Made by a program: the position numbers and the translations under genes
Part shown: positions 30,748-39,298 of the stretch, piece by piece
Numbering within the stretch: the first letter of the stretch is position 1
Layout of the letters: every line of letters begins with the position of its first letter
NCBI RefSeq assembly: GCF_003605385.1
Contig: NZ_QYTV02000002.1
Location: forward strand, 249,412-313,411
From: Siminovitchia acidinfaciens
Lineage (GTDB): Bacteria; Bacillota; Bacilli; Bacillales; Bacillaceae_C
Reading direction: 5' to 3'
DNA length: 64,000 nucleotides
The notes under the pieces: model-generated
What the model was told of the DNA's origin: nothing
Database searches by the model: none
Seen by the model: only the letters and a program-made list of their open reading frames with translations

Positions 30748-31578
30748 ATGATCCAAATATCAGGGGTCCTGTTTCAACAGAATGAAAATTGGCAGCTTGG
30801 GAGTATTGAGAAAACAATTATTAAACAGATGCAGAATGCTCCCGTTTTTTATTCTTATTATTCCGAGCATGAATTATTGTTTGAACTTAAAGTGCGAAAG
30901 AACATTATTCAAAGTGCGAAAGAAATGAACAAAAGTCAAGCAGAGTTTACAACCTTTGTATATGCCCGCTGCAACCCCAGGTACTGGCAATTAACTAGGG
31001 CAGGCGGCTTCCTTTTAAGACCCGATGTGCGGCCTGCTGATGCGGTTCTGGATATTTATCGGAACAGTTCACTCTATGCATTTGAATGTGCAACAGCTAT
31101 TCCAATCATCTATTATCATGCCATATTGAATAGTATTGGTAGCAATTCATTTAATTCACTGTTTCTGAATCTATACCTTTACAGTTGGCATACAGATACA
31201 GATGTAGGTATCATTACCTTTTATTCTAATTATTTTCTACCTGGAGATGTCCTGTACGTTAATAATCCTGACTTTGATCGAAAAACACCACAGTTCAGAG
31301 GTATTAATGCTGTTCTCCTTAATGATGGTAGATTGTTTGGACATGGTTTTAATATAAGGACATCACAAGAAATGATTCAAATACTTAATAAAAAAAGAAA
31401 ACCGGACAGTCATCAATCAGCTTATATAACAAAATTGGTGACAAGACCTTCTTTTAAGGATTTATTCAGAGTGGCAAGCTGGTCTAGAAACGGTAGTGCA
31501 AACAAAATGCAGCGTCCGATTGTGCACCATAGCAAAAACTCCATTTCATATGCTCACTATCTTTATTATTCATTGTAA
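30748..31578 (+). CDS. tgl: Protein-glutamine gamma-glutamyltransferase (spore coat transglutaminase)
   Basis: Forms epsilon-(gamma-glutamyl)lysine bonds between coat proteins. The 276-residue protein matches B. subtilis Tgl in layout: NENWQLGSIEKTI, LLFELKVRKNIIQSAKEM, the active-site block LYAFECATAIPIIYYHAIL with Cys114, GDVLYVNNPDFD, and FRGINAVLLNDGRLFGHGF. The C-terminus is about 30 residues longer than the B. subtilis protein. The start ATG 30748 follows GGGGGA. It lies inside the tRNA-Arg-bounded segment, which is unusual for a coat enzyme. Confidence 0.92.
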   Translation: MIQISGVLFQQNENWQLGSIEKTIIKQMQNAPVFYSYYSEHELLFELKVRKNIIQSAKEMNKSQAEFTTFVYARCNPRYWQLTRAGGFLLRPDVRPADAVLDIYRNSSLYAFECATAIPIIYYHAILNSIGSNSFNSLFLNLYLYSWHTDTDVGIITFYSNYFLPGDVLYVNNPDFDRKTPQFRGINAVLLNDGRLFGHGFNIRTSQEMIQILNKKRKPDSHQSAYITKLVTRPSFKDLFRVASWSRNGSANKMQRPIVHHSKNSISYAHYLYYSL

Positions 31579-31691
31579 TACCTGGTCATTTCACAACCCC
31601 TGACATTTACCCATTTTTTTATAGACGGGCTCAAAACCCACCTCCGAGAGTAATATATAGAGAAATTCCTTACATGAAGGGAAGTGTGATA

Positions 31692-31913
31692 ATGTATCCA
31701 AACCTTAACGCACCACCGACTCTTGGTGTTAATGTTCCTCCAAATGTTGCACCAATGCCTACTTATACGGCTCCTGTTTATGATTATGGACATCCAACTC
31801 CTGTTTATAGTTATGGCTGTCCTATTTACCAGAATAATTTTGTTCTTATTGTAGTATTGTTTATTTTACTTATCATTGTAGGTGCAAGTTGTTATGGCTT
31901 TAGCAAATGGTAA
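31692..31913 (+). CDS. YjcZ-like tiny membrane protein, probably spore-associated
   Basis: A 73-residue protein. The N-terminal part is rich in Pro, Tyr and Gly (PVYDYGHPTPVYSYG), and the C-terminus FVLIVVLFILLIIVGASCYG is the hallmark single helix of the YjcZ/SscA group found in Bacillus spores. ATG 31692 is preferred because GAAGGGAAG lies 7 bp upstream. It follows tgl by 113 bp and may share sporulation timing. Confidence 0.8.
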   Translation: MYPNLNAPPTLGVNVPPNVAPMPTYTAPVYDYGHPTPVYSYGCPIYQNNFVLIVVLFILLIIVGASCYGFSKW

Positions 31914-32169
31914 CTTCAATGCTTAGAAGTAAAAAAGAGTTTATTTTTATATTTAATATAATAAACAATCTAAGGGCTAGGGGAACTCTCCTCAAGCCTT
32001 GATCTTTATTTTTAAAAAACCAAGTAGTATTTGTGCTTAAAATTCGATTACTCTAGAACAACTCAACACAACTATAAACTTCTTATTGAGCAAACCTGCT
32101 CGTTACTTTAAGTACATTCCTTCGCAATCTCTACTTATTCATATGAATATCTAAATCAACTACCAAGTG
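31914..32169. other. Non-coding, AT-rich stretch
   Basis: No gene is seen. A block CTCGTTACTTTAAGTACATTCC (about 32099) loosely resembles CCCGTTGGTTTAAGTACAATCC at 30538. Confidence 0.4.
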
Positions 32170-32400
32170 TTATTCAAGAATAAGGTCCATTTGTTGAATA
32201 AGATATTCAACAAGCCACACGACAATCCGATTATCCATTTTTATATTCAACTTCGACAATTGATTCATAGTCAATTTTTTGTACGTGATAATTCCGGCGA
32301 TGGTATCAACCAGGGACATGACAACCGGAAGTAGCTGCATGAATTCATCGATGAAAACAGGAAAAGAAGGTATCATTATTAAAGCAGTATCTTCTACCAT
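32170..32400 (-). CDS. Possible small protein or gene remnant
   Basis: A 76-codon frame beginning MVEDTALIMI with a hydrophobic N-terminal half. It starts 8 bp after the stop of the Excalibur membrane protein but has no recognisable ribosome site. I do not recognise it; it may be spurious or a decayed fragment. Confidence 0.28.
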   Translation of the reverse strand: MVEDTALIMIPSFPVFIDEFMQLLPVVMSLVDTIAGIITYKKLTMNQLSKLNIKMDNRIVVWLVEYLIQQMDLILE

Positions 32401-32408
32401 TTTTCTGT

Positions 32409-32987
32409 TTAGTTACATGCAATTCCATCTTTATTTCGGTCCAAACGGTGATCTCCAAAGCCAGCTTTCATTGATTGTTTCATAAATTCGGTTGCTTCAG
32501 TGGAGTTGCTAAAGTCCGAACAATCCTGGTCTTCTTTAAAATTATAAACTGGAGTAGAAATGCCATTGGCTTTTTCAGCTTCGTTAGATTCTTTCACAAC
32601 TTTTCTTTTGTCATACTCTTCCTTATCTTTTTCCTGTGCCTTCTTCATATCCTCCTCGAACTCTTTTTCCCACTTTTCAGCCTGAATTGCCCTTTGTTTT
32701 TCTTCTAACTCTGTCTTCTCAAGTTCAGCAAAATGCCGTTCATAAACACATGGACCAATAGACCATACTAAAAATAATAATAAAATAATTAACAAAAGGA
32801 CTCCTTTGGCAATCGATTTTGCTTTTTTCTTTCTATAAAAGCACCATAGGACAATGAGGAGGATTCCAAGAAATAAAAAGAGTTTCCAAAATGAACCTAC
32901 AATACATTCTATTGCAAGCATCAATAAGTAAAGAAATACTAGTATAAGCAACAATTTTACTACTTTTATAAAATCATGGTCTTTCAT
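32409..32987 (-). CDS. Membrane protein with C-terminal Excalibur domain
   Basis: A 192-residue protein with three hydrophobic segments in the first 85 residues (VVKLLLILVFLYLLMLAIEC, LFLFLGILLIVLWCFY, GVLLLIILLLFLVWSI). A charged coiled-coil-like region (ELEEKQRAIQAEKWEKEFEE) follows, then an Excalibur motif (QDCSDFSNSTEA and DRNKDGIAC). The start is ATG 32987, 6 bp after GGAGG. It is inside the tRNA-bounded segment. Topology suggests the Excalibur domain is outside the membrane. Function unknown. Confidence 0.72.
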   Translation of the reverse strand: MKDHDFIKVVKLLLILVFLYLLMLAIECIVGSFWKLFLFLGILLIVLWCFYRKKKAKSIAKGVLLLIILLLFLVWSIGPCVYERHFAELEKTELEEKQRAIQAEKWEKEFEEDMKKAQEKDKEEYDKRKVVKESNEAEKANGISTPVYNFKEDQDCSDFSNSTEATEFMKQSMKAGFGDHRLDRNKDGIACN

Positions 32988-33195
32988 TCTGTTCCTCCGA
33001 ATAATTTCTAGTCGATTTGTACTAATCAATTTTAGTTATAAATGCCTGATAAGTAAATTAAAATTTTGGTAGAGATAACATAAGTGAAACACTTAATCTA
33101 GCACATCCTTCACATACTTTTTTTAAGAAGGTATTATTTTCACACCACCTTAACAAAACAAAAAAGCACATATCTATTTATCAGATACATGCTTT

Positions 33196-33417
33196 CTAGG
33201 AAGGTTTTTCATCCCAGCCGCTGCCAACTAACTCCTGCCAGGTTGTATTCTGTTTTATGCATTCATCATATAGACCGATGACGCCGCAGTACATTTCATC
33301 AATGTTAGGCATGCCTACACCGTAGGCAAAAGGTATATTATTGAATTTCTCGTGATACTCTATATATTTTCTGCCTTCCTGAGTTGTCTTCAAAATCTTG
33401 ATATCAACTTCATCCAA
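33196..33417 (-). CDS. Hypothetical protein, 73 residues
   Basis: A frame from TTG 33417 (DEVDIKILKTTQEGRKYIEYHE) to 33196, preceded by TAGGGTAGGA. The composition is like a soluble globular protein. I do not recognise the family. The N-terminus may be missing because the frame starts close to the right tRNA repeat. Confidence 0.45.
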   Translation of the reverse strand: MDEVDIKILKTTQEGRKYIEYHEKFNNIPFAYGVGMPNIDEMYCGVIGLYDECIKQNTTWQELVGSGWDEKPS

Positions 33418-33555
33418 TCCTACCCTAATTGAAGAGGATCAGGAAGCCGCAGTACACTTTGATGAACTCTTTTTTAAAAGCCTGCGAATTAAGCCCAAAA
33501 ATCAATCCAACCCCATATGTTATAATTCGACATGTTTATTATTTTTAAATCGAAT

Positions 33556-33659
33556 AAGAAAAAACGCCAAATCCTTTTTGTTGAAAGGATTTGGCGTTTT
33601 ATTCAGTAGCGTCCCAGGAGCGATTCGAACGCCCGACCCACAGCTTAGAAGGCTGTTGC
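33556..33659 (-). repeat. Right direct repeat overlapping the intact tRNA-Arg
   Basis: 104 bp matching 30173-30276 with scattered differences. It includes the tRNA terminator hairpin (33563-33600) and the 3' half of the tRNA gene. The two copies are 3.4 kb apart in the same orientation. Confidence 0.8.
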
Positions 33660-33683
33660 TCTATCCAGCTGAGCTACTGGGAC
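33610..33683 (-). tRNA. tRNA-Arg (anticodon UCU)
   Basis: The full cloverleaf is visible on the minus strand: acceptor GTCCCAG/CTGGGAC, D stem GCTC/GAGC, anticodon stem ACAGC/GCTGT around loop CTTCTAA (anticodon TCT), and T arm GGGCG-TTCGAAT-CGCTC with one G-U pair. Discriminator G; CCA is not encoded. A terminator (AACGCCAAATCC stem, 33563-33600) follows. Confidence 0.95.
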
Positions 33684-33761
33684 ATATTGATTATTTTTGA
33701 AGACATTTTTTATTATATGGCTGGCGCTCGATAAAGTCAATAGTTTTTTAATAAATTTTTA

Positions 33762-35204
33762 TTAGTTCTTTACCTTTTCGCCAGCCAACACTTTTTTATT
33801 ACCGGTTTGGCGTCGTTCCCTCAACAAAAGTGTGAGCGGAACAGCAATAATTAACGGTATGAGGGAAATTAGAAATACATCTCCCGCAGCTGCAGCGGAA
33901 GCAGCTTTCGTATCAATTCCACTCGCCAAATGAATATTCGACCGATAAGCCAACAGACCGGAAAATAATGCGATGGACAAGGAAGCGATGCACTGCCGTG
34001 TCCAGTTATTCAACGCCGATGCGTATCCCGCAACATCAAGAGGTACAGCTGACATCCCTACATTGATGATTGGCATGTTGCAGAGAGCAATTCCCAAGTA
34101 TCTGATGGATGTCCATACGATCACATAAAAAGCTGTTGTCTTAATGGTTAATTCACCCATCATGAACGTCCCAATGGCCATGACAATCAATCCTGCCATG
34201 ATTAACGGCAATGGCCCCGTCCTTGTATAAAGCCTTCCAGTAATTGGTGTAAAAAACGCCATCACAAAGGCCCCCGGCATCATAATAAGGCCTGTTTGCA
34301 GTGCCCCCAGACCCAAGGAGGTCTGCAAAAAGATTGGAACAAGAAAAGCCCCTGCATATAATGCAATCGACAAAACCGCATTTAAAATAATCCCGTAGGC
34401 AAACCTGCGGTGTTTAAAGACAGAAAAATTTAATAGCGGAAATTCTATCTTTAATTCTCTTTTTACAAATAAAAAGAGTAATAATGCCCCTGCACCAATC
34501 AAAGAAAGTGTTTTGACATTGGACCAGCCCCATGTTCCAGCTTCTGCAAAGGCAGTCAACAATAGGATGCTTCCCCCAAAGGAAAATACCAGTCCCCAGA
34601 AATCAAACGGTGTTTTTCCTCCTTTATCAGTATCCGGAAGGAATTTGACTGCGGCTGCAATCGCCCCTGCTGTCACTGGAAGGTTAAAATAAAACACCGC
34701 TCTCCAGTCAAACAGATCAATAAGGAATCCGGCCAAAACAGGACCGACCGCAGGCGCCAACGCCGCAGACAGACTCCACAGGCTAATTCCATACGCCTGT
34801 CTGCTCTTATCAATTGTTTGATATATAAGAGTCATGGTTGCTGGCATCATGATGCCGCTGAAAACCCCTTGAATCATTCGTGCTATGATCAACATTTCTA
34901 TTGAATTGGATAAAATACAAATAACCGAAAAAATAAAAAAACCTGATAATGCGGCAATATACACCCGTTTATAGCCAAAACGCGTACCAAACCAGCCCGC
35001 TGAAGGAGCAGCAGCACCAGCTGCCAACATAAACCCGGTAACCGTCCATTGAGCAGTCGGAAGGTGGGTTGAAAATTCGCCCATGATTGCAGGCACTGCA
35101 ATATTGACTGTCGATGTATTCATGACCGCTAGAAAGTTTCCAAAAAAAACGGCAGATATGATTGACCAAAATGCTTTTTCACTGCCCCTTGCTTTAATTG
35201 CCAC
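33762..35204 (-). CDS. MFS drug/proton antiporter, DHA2 (EmrB/QacA) type
   Basis: A 480-residue protein with about 14 hydrophobic segments. Motifs include AQWTVTGFMLAAGAAAPSAG, the loop GTRFGYKRVYIAAL and the motif-C-like segment ALAPAVGPVLAGFL. It would export a lipophilic compound in exchange for protons; the substrate is unknown. The start is GTG 35204 after CAGGTGA. No regulator gene is adjacent. It separates the tRNA-Arg from rdgB-rph and is therefore part of a variable stretch. Confidence 0.9.
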   Translation of the reverse strand: MAIKARGSEKAFWSIISAVFFGNFLAVMNTSTVNIAVPAIMGEFSTHLPTAQWTVTGFMLAAGAAAPSAGWFGTRFGYKRVYIAALSGFFIFSVICILSNSIEMLIIARMIQGVFSGIMMPATMTLIYQTIDKSRQAYGISLWSLSAALAPAVGPVLAGFLIDLFDWRAVFYFNLPVTAGAIAAAVKFLPDTDKGGKTPFDFWGLVFSFGGSILLLTAFAEAGTWGWSNVKTLSLIGAGALLLFLFVKRELKIEFPLLNFSVFKHRRFAYGIILNAVLSIALYAGAFLVPIFLQTSLGLGALQTGLIMMPGAFVMAFFTPITGRLYTRTGPLPLIMAGLIVMAIGTFMMGELTIKTTAFYVIVWTSIRYLGIALCNMPIINVGMSAVPLDVAGYASALNNWTRQCIASLSIALFSGLLAYRSNIHLASGIDTKAASAAAAGDVFLISLIPLIIAVPLTLLLRERRQTGNKKVLAGEKVKN

Positions 35205-35371
35205 TATTTCACCTGATTTCAGTTACAAGCTAATTGCATTTTATCATTATATGACGGAGAGGTGTATCATTTCGCATTTTTCTCACTATATAGTTTGGAA
35301 TAAATTTTTTCGTCAAGTATAAGCTTGGTGCAATGTATAATGGACAACAACAAAACCTCGGTTCATTGGTT

Positions 35372-35619
35372 GCAGTGGAAGGTGGCGACTCCTGCGGGAG
35401 TAGCGTGGGCCTTGAGACCCCGCAGGACGCGAAGCGACCGAGGAGGCTCTTGGAAAAGCGGAAACGCCTTGCTCAGCCCCGACAAGCACAAGACGAGCGC
35501 TGACGAAGGCGTTCTTTGCCTTCAGAAGCGATTGGCTTGTGACCTCGAGGGGCTAGGCGTTGCAGCTAGACAAGCCCCACCCGCGGAAAGCGTCCGCCTG
35601 GAACGGAAATCAGCGGTGG
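35372..35619. repeat. Nested dispersed repeats: outer element split by inner element
   Basis: The outer repeat (GGTGGCGACTCCTGCGGGAG ... GACCCCGCAGG ... CACCCGCGGAAAGCG ... GGAACGGAAATCAGCGG), in parts 35372-35450 and 35574-35619, is interrupted by an inner element 35453-35573. The inner element runs from GCGGAAACGCCTTG through GGCTTGTGACCTCGAGGGGC to AGGCGTTGCAGCTAGACAA, and it recurs near 38560-38690. Confidence 0.8.
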
Positions 35620-35662
35620 CTTCTAAGTGTGCACAACCTTTAGTTCAATTTATATAGTTATA

Positions 35663-36256
35663 CTAGGACAATTTTTCAATATAAGGTTCCAGATTCTTCA
35701 TGGCTGCCGCACGATGGCTCAATTCATTTTTCCTTTCGGCGCTCATCTCAGCCATTGTTTTTCCTTCGGACGGCACGGAAAAGATGGGATCATACCCGAA
35801 GCCGCCGGCTCCGCGGCGCTCGTTCAAAATTAAACCTTCACATGTTCCGTTGACAGTTACAGTTTCAATATCCGGACCGGCAATTGCGAGGGCGCAGTAA
35901 AAGCGTGCTGTCCTGTCTTCTTCGCTCACGCCGGCCAGTTCACTCAGTACCTTGTCAATGTTTGCTTCATCACTTTTCTCTTCCCCGGCATACCTGGCCG
36001 AAAATACACCTGGCCTTCCATCAAGCGCATCGATGACCAAGCCGGAATCATCGGCCACAACATATGAATCTGAAATTTTGGCAATCGCTTCTGCTTTTAT
36101 GACGGCATTTTCTTCAAAAGTTTTCCCTGTTTCCTCGATGTCAGGGATTTCCGGTACATCAACAAGTGTTTTCACTATGATACCGTATTTTGAAAACAAC
36201 CGCTCAAATTCCTTCGCTTTGCCTTTATTTTTTGTAGCAATTATGACGGTTTTCAT
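35663..36256 (-). CDS. rdgB: XTP/dITP diphosphatase (RdgB/HAM1 family)
   Basis: Removes non-canonical purine nucleotides such as XTP and ITP. The 197-residue protein has the phosphate-binding N-terminus VIIATKNKGKAKEFERLF, the metal-site motif YVVADDSGLVIDALDGRPGVFSAR and the GGFGYDPIF block. The start shares one base with the rph stop (TAATG), so rph and rdgB are coupled. The ysnB gene that follows in B. subtilis is not present here; repeats and an exporter gene come instead. Confidence 0.96.
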   Translation of the reverse strand: MKTVIIATKNKGKAKEFERLFSKYGIIVKTLVDVPEIPDIEETGKTFEENAVIKAEAIAKISDSYVVADDSGLVIDALDGRPGVFSARYAGEEKSDEANIDKVLSELAGVSEEDRTARFYCALAIAGPDIETVTVNGTCEGLILNERRGAGGFGYDPIFSVPSEGKTMAEMSAERKNELSHRAAAMKNLEPYIEKLS

Positions 36257-37029
36257 TACTGATCTTCACTTCCATCGATTTTCCTGGACGTTGAACCGAT
36301 TTTTTCCGCAACTTGTCCGAGGGCTTCCTTCTGGATGGCGGATAATTCCTTCATCCCTTTTGCGGCAGCGGCAAGCATTTCCTGCAGCTGACTCGCTGTA
36401 AACGTGGACTCTTCACCCGTCCCCTGCAACTCGACAAACTCTCCCGAACCTGTCATAACGATATTCATATCAACCAATGCCGAACTATCCTCTATGTAAT
36501 TAAGATCCAAAATAACGCCGGCTTCTTCAATGATTCCAACACTTGTTGCTGCTAGGAAGTCGGTTACCGGAAAAGATGGCAACTCTTTTTCCTCCACCAA
36601 CTTGGCAACTGCCAACGTCAAGGCAACAAATGCCCCAGTGATAGAAGCTGTTCTCGTTCCACCATCAGCCTGGATAACATCGCAATCAACCCAAATTGTC
36701 CTTTCACCAATCGCTTCAAGATCCACAACTGCACGAAGCGATCGTCCTATAAGCCGCTGGATTTCCATCGTTCTTCCTGAAACTTTACCTCTGGAAGACT
36801 CTCTTATATTCCGGTTTTGTGTTGCCCTTGGCAGCATGGAATATTCCGCCGAAATCCACCCTTTTCCTTCACCCCTTAAAAAAGGTGGCACTCTTTCTTC
36901 AATGCTCGCAGTGCAGATCACTTTCGTGTCTCCTACTGTGATCAAAACTGACCCTTCCGGATGTTTTAAATAGTCTGTTTCAATATGTATGTTCCTTAGT
37001 TCATCTGAGTTTCTCCCATCAACGCGCAA
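36256..37029 (-). CDS. rph: Ribonuclease PH
   Basis: Phosphorolytic 3' exoribonuclease for tRNA 3' processing. It starts [13 protein letters not shown] and includes [20 protein letters not shown] and [18 protein letters not shown], which hold the phosphate-binding and catalytic residues. The start is TTG 37029, 8 bp after GGAGG. The 257 residues are close to the family norm. Confidence 0.97.
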   Translation of the reverse strand: MRVDGRNSDELRNIHIETDYLKHPEGSVLITVGDTKVICTASIEERVPPFLRGEGKGWISAEYSMLPRATQNRNIRESSRGKVSGRTMEIQRLIGRSLRAVVDLEAIGERTIWVDCDVIQADGGTRTASITGAFVALTLAVAKLVEEKELPSFPVTDFLAATSVGIIEEAGVILDLNYIEDSSALVDMNIVMTGSGEFVELQGTGEESTFTASQLQEMLAAAAKGMKELSAIQKEALGQVAEKIGSTSRKIDGSEDQ

Positions 37030-37059
37030 TAATATATCCTCCTTAAAGTTCGTGTTAAA

Positions 37060-37200
37060 AAGTTGCCAAATTTAGAAGGTCGACTAAAGGCGCCACGTCC
37101 TGTGGCAACGTCGACACTAGCACGTCGTGTGCTTCGCGGGCGCAGATTCGAGCAGCACAATGTATGCTTTTAGACAATGAGCAGTGCAGAAACAAGCCGA
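37060..37200. repeat. Dispersed intergenic repeat, copy 4
   Basis: GTTAAAAAGTTGCCAAAT, AAGGTCGACTAAAGGCGCCA and GTATGCTTTTAGACAATGAG correspond to the left part of the composite at 21895-22020. Confidence 0.75.
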
Positions 37201-37253
37201 CAGTTCACCGCTTATCATTTCGTGACTTTTCAATATCCTATAAAAAAACAATA

Positions 37254-37282
37254 GAGCCGGCATGACCTCTATGCCGGCCTCT
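37254..37282 (-). terminator. Terminator of gerM
   Basis: GCCGGCAT...ATGCCGGC stem on the minus strand, followed by CTCTATTGTTTTTTTAT. Confidence 0.8.
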
Positions 37283-37318
37283 TTCAAGCTCATCTATAGT
37301 ATAACAAATATTGGTTAA

Positions 37319-38392
37319 TTAATTACTTTCTGCATTAACTTTTTCCGGGCGCATGACAGGCTCAGTCAATGGTTCGCCCTTTTCATTTGCCAATTCCGCT
37401 TTGCCGTCAACCAAAACCGAGACGCTTTCAATGCCTTCCTGTTCAGTCAATGATAGTACGAGAGATTGTAAGGCAACGTCTGTGATGATTTTCTTCTCCT
37501 CACTCCCCATGATGGATTCATTGAAGTTTAAGGTTACAACTCCTTCTTCTATTTTTGGCTCATCAATCAATTTTACATCACTGGTCAGTGCGCTTGCCAG
37601 TCCCATCAGCATTCCTGGTCCGTCTGCCAATTCCTTGATTACGGCCGCAACATCGTCCTGCTCATTATTGGAAATACGGCGTGTCACCGGCACATAATAG
37701 ATTTCATCATCCGCTTGTGATAAGTAATAAACAGTCATTGGCCTTGTATTCGTAATATCTACAGCCTCTGAGTCGTCGATATTGATACCATCCTGCCTTG
37801 AGAGTCCTTCTTCACTGATTGGCGTCCCATTTACCGGCATTTCATTTAATCGATGACCATTCATTCGTAATTCCACAGTTTTAACGGATTCAAATTGAGT
37901 TAATGTCCAAGTGACTGCCTGCAATATTTTCTTCTCATCTTTTGCATCATAGCTTGCAAATTCTTCAGAGAAATCAACGATCGCTTTGCCGTCTTGAATA
38001 TCGACATCAACCGTTGTATCAGCCGGCAGCACGGTTCTGAAGCCATTAGGTAAGATTTCCGCGACAGGTCCATCTGCAACAAGATACTCCAAAGCCTGTT
38101 TTGCTGCGCTTTCTGATGCTGGAAGGGGCAGTGTCTGGGATACGACCATACCATTACGATCAATCAGGTAAAGATCTCGCATGACAGTGCCTGCCTTTTC
38201 CTCCCCAGCCGTTTCCTTGTCAGAAGCAGTTTCTTCAGGCGCAGTCTCCAACCCTTCTCCTTCTTTTAAGTATGTTACATCCTGAGGCGGATCCAGCTTC
38301 TCCTTCCCTTTACCGAAAAGACCGCAGCCCGATATAAACGCACTTGCTGCCAGAATCACAGCAACCGCGGCTATTTTCGCCCGTTTGCACAT
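37319..38392 (-). CDS. gerM: GerM lipoprotein with two GerMN domains
   Basis: In B. subtilis GerM is needed for sporulation and germination, acting at the septum/intermembrane space. The 357-residue protein has a signal peptide ending in the lipobox FISGC (Cys about 23), an acidic linker, and two repeats of the GerMN fold (VMRDLYLIDRNGMVVSQTLPLP... and MTVYYLSQADDEIYYVPVTRRI...). The start is ATG 38392 (MCKRAKIAAV), after AGGAGGGG. It precedes racE in the usual order, though a 0.9-kb repeat-filled gap separates them. Confidence 0.94.
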   Translation of the reverse strand: MCKRAKIAAVAVILAASAFISGCGLFGKGKEKLDPPQDVTYLKEGEGLETAPEETASDKETAGEEKAGTVMRDLYLIDRNGMVVSQTLPLPASESAAKQALEYLVADGPVAEILPNGFRTVLPADTTVDVDIQDGKAIVDFSEEFASYDAKDEKKILQAVTWTLTQFESVKTVELRMNGHRLNEMPVNGTPISEEGLSRQDGINIDDSEAVDITNTRPMTVYYLSQADDEIYYVPVTRRISNNEQDDVAAVIKELADGPGMLMGLASALTSDVKLIDEPKIEEGVVTLNFNESIMGSEEKKIITDVALQSLVLSLTEQEGIESVSVLVDGKAELANEKGEPLTEPVMRPEKVNAESN

Positions 38393-38519
38393 TTGTACCC
38401 CTCCTAGAACAGTTTGTACTTCATGTATACGAGCTATTTGTTTCATTTAGACCGCTTGGACTTATCTTTTTATTAGAAAAAGGACGAGAGTCTATTCGGC
38501 GAAGGACAGAATAATCCGC

Positions 38520-39140
38520 TATACACAAAAGCGCAAGCGCCTGTTTATCGACGTACAGACTGAGCCAAAACGCGGAAACGCCTTGATCAGCCCAGAAAAG
38601 CACAAGACGATTCCCGAGGAGGCAGTTCTTCAGCCACCACAAGGAATTGGCTTGTGACCTCGAGAGGCTAGGCGTTGTAACTAGACAAGAGTGCCTCCAA
38701 CGAGATAAAGGATAAGGAAGTGCGAGAGTGCCTGCTTATCGGCGACAAGCATAAGACAAGCACTGGCGAAGGCGTTCTTTGCCTTCAGAAGTGATTGGCT
38801 TATGACCTCGAGCCGATGGCACTCGCAGCCGGACAACACGGCGACGAAGGCCGCCTCAGACAACCACATCCTGTGGCTTCGGCAGGCTCAGAACGCGACA
38901 TCCTGTCGCTTCGCTTACACTAGCACTTCCTGTGCGTCGGTGGCACTAGGACGTCCTGTCCGTCGGAGCCAAGCTGCTTACGTCCAAGCATCATGAGTTT
39001 GCTCCTACGAAAAAGCTTCGTGCGCTTTGCGACGAGCTGAACAAAGCTTCTTCGAATCAACTATGGCGCAGTAGCTCTAGAGGCGCAAAGTCTGCTAGTC
39101 GATAGGCGCTAGAGCTGGAGGTAGCACAAACAGATAGTAT
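38520..39140. repeat. Cluster of dispersed repeats, copies 5 and 6
   Basis: 38556-38690 matches the inner element at 35453-35573. 38700-38830 carries a second rearranged copy (TGGCTTATGACCTCGAGCCG). 38830-39110 carries CTTCCTGTGCGTCGGTGGCA, CTAGGACGTCCTGTCCGTCG and CTTTGCGACGAGCTGAACAA, also seen near 22140-22270 and 59290. It fills the gap between gerM and racE; no gene is supported. Confidence 0.8.
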
Positions 39141-39185
39141 GTTATCAACAAACTTAAGCGTTTATAATTTCCGAAATACAAAAAA

Positions 39186-39217
39186 GCAGATGGTCAAACA
39201 ACTTGTTTACCATCTGC
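39186..39217 (-). terminator. Terminator of racE
   Basis: GCAGATGGT...ACCATCTGC stem, with T-rich flanks on both sides. Confidence 0.8.
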
Positions 39218-39298
39218 CTTTTAGATTAGGAACTTTTAGACAGCTTCCTAAAGTTAATATGATTTATTTTTGCTTTTTTCTCCACGGATGCTTTTAAT

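Noticed and set aside
35325-35657. 110-codon plus frame upstream of rdgB
   Set aside because: It is produced by the GC-rich nested repeats and matches no protein family.
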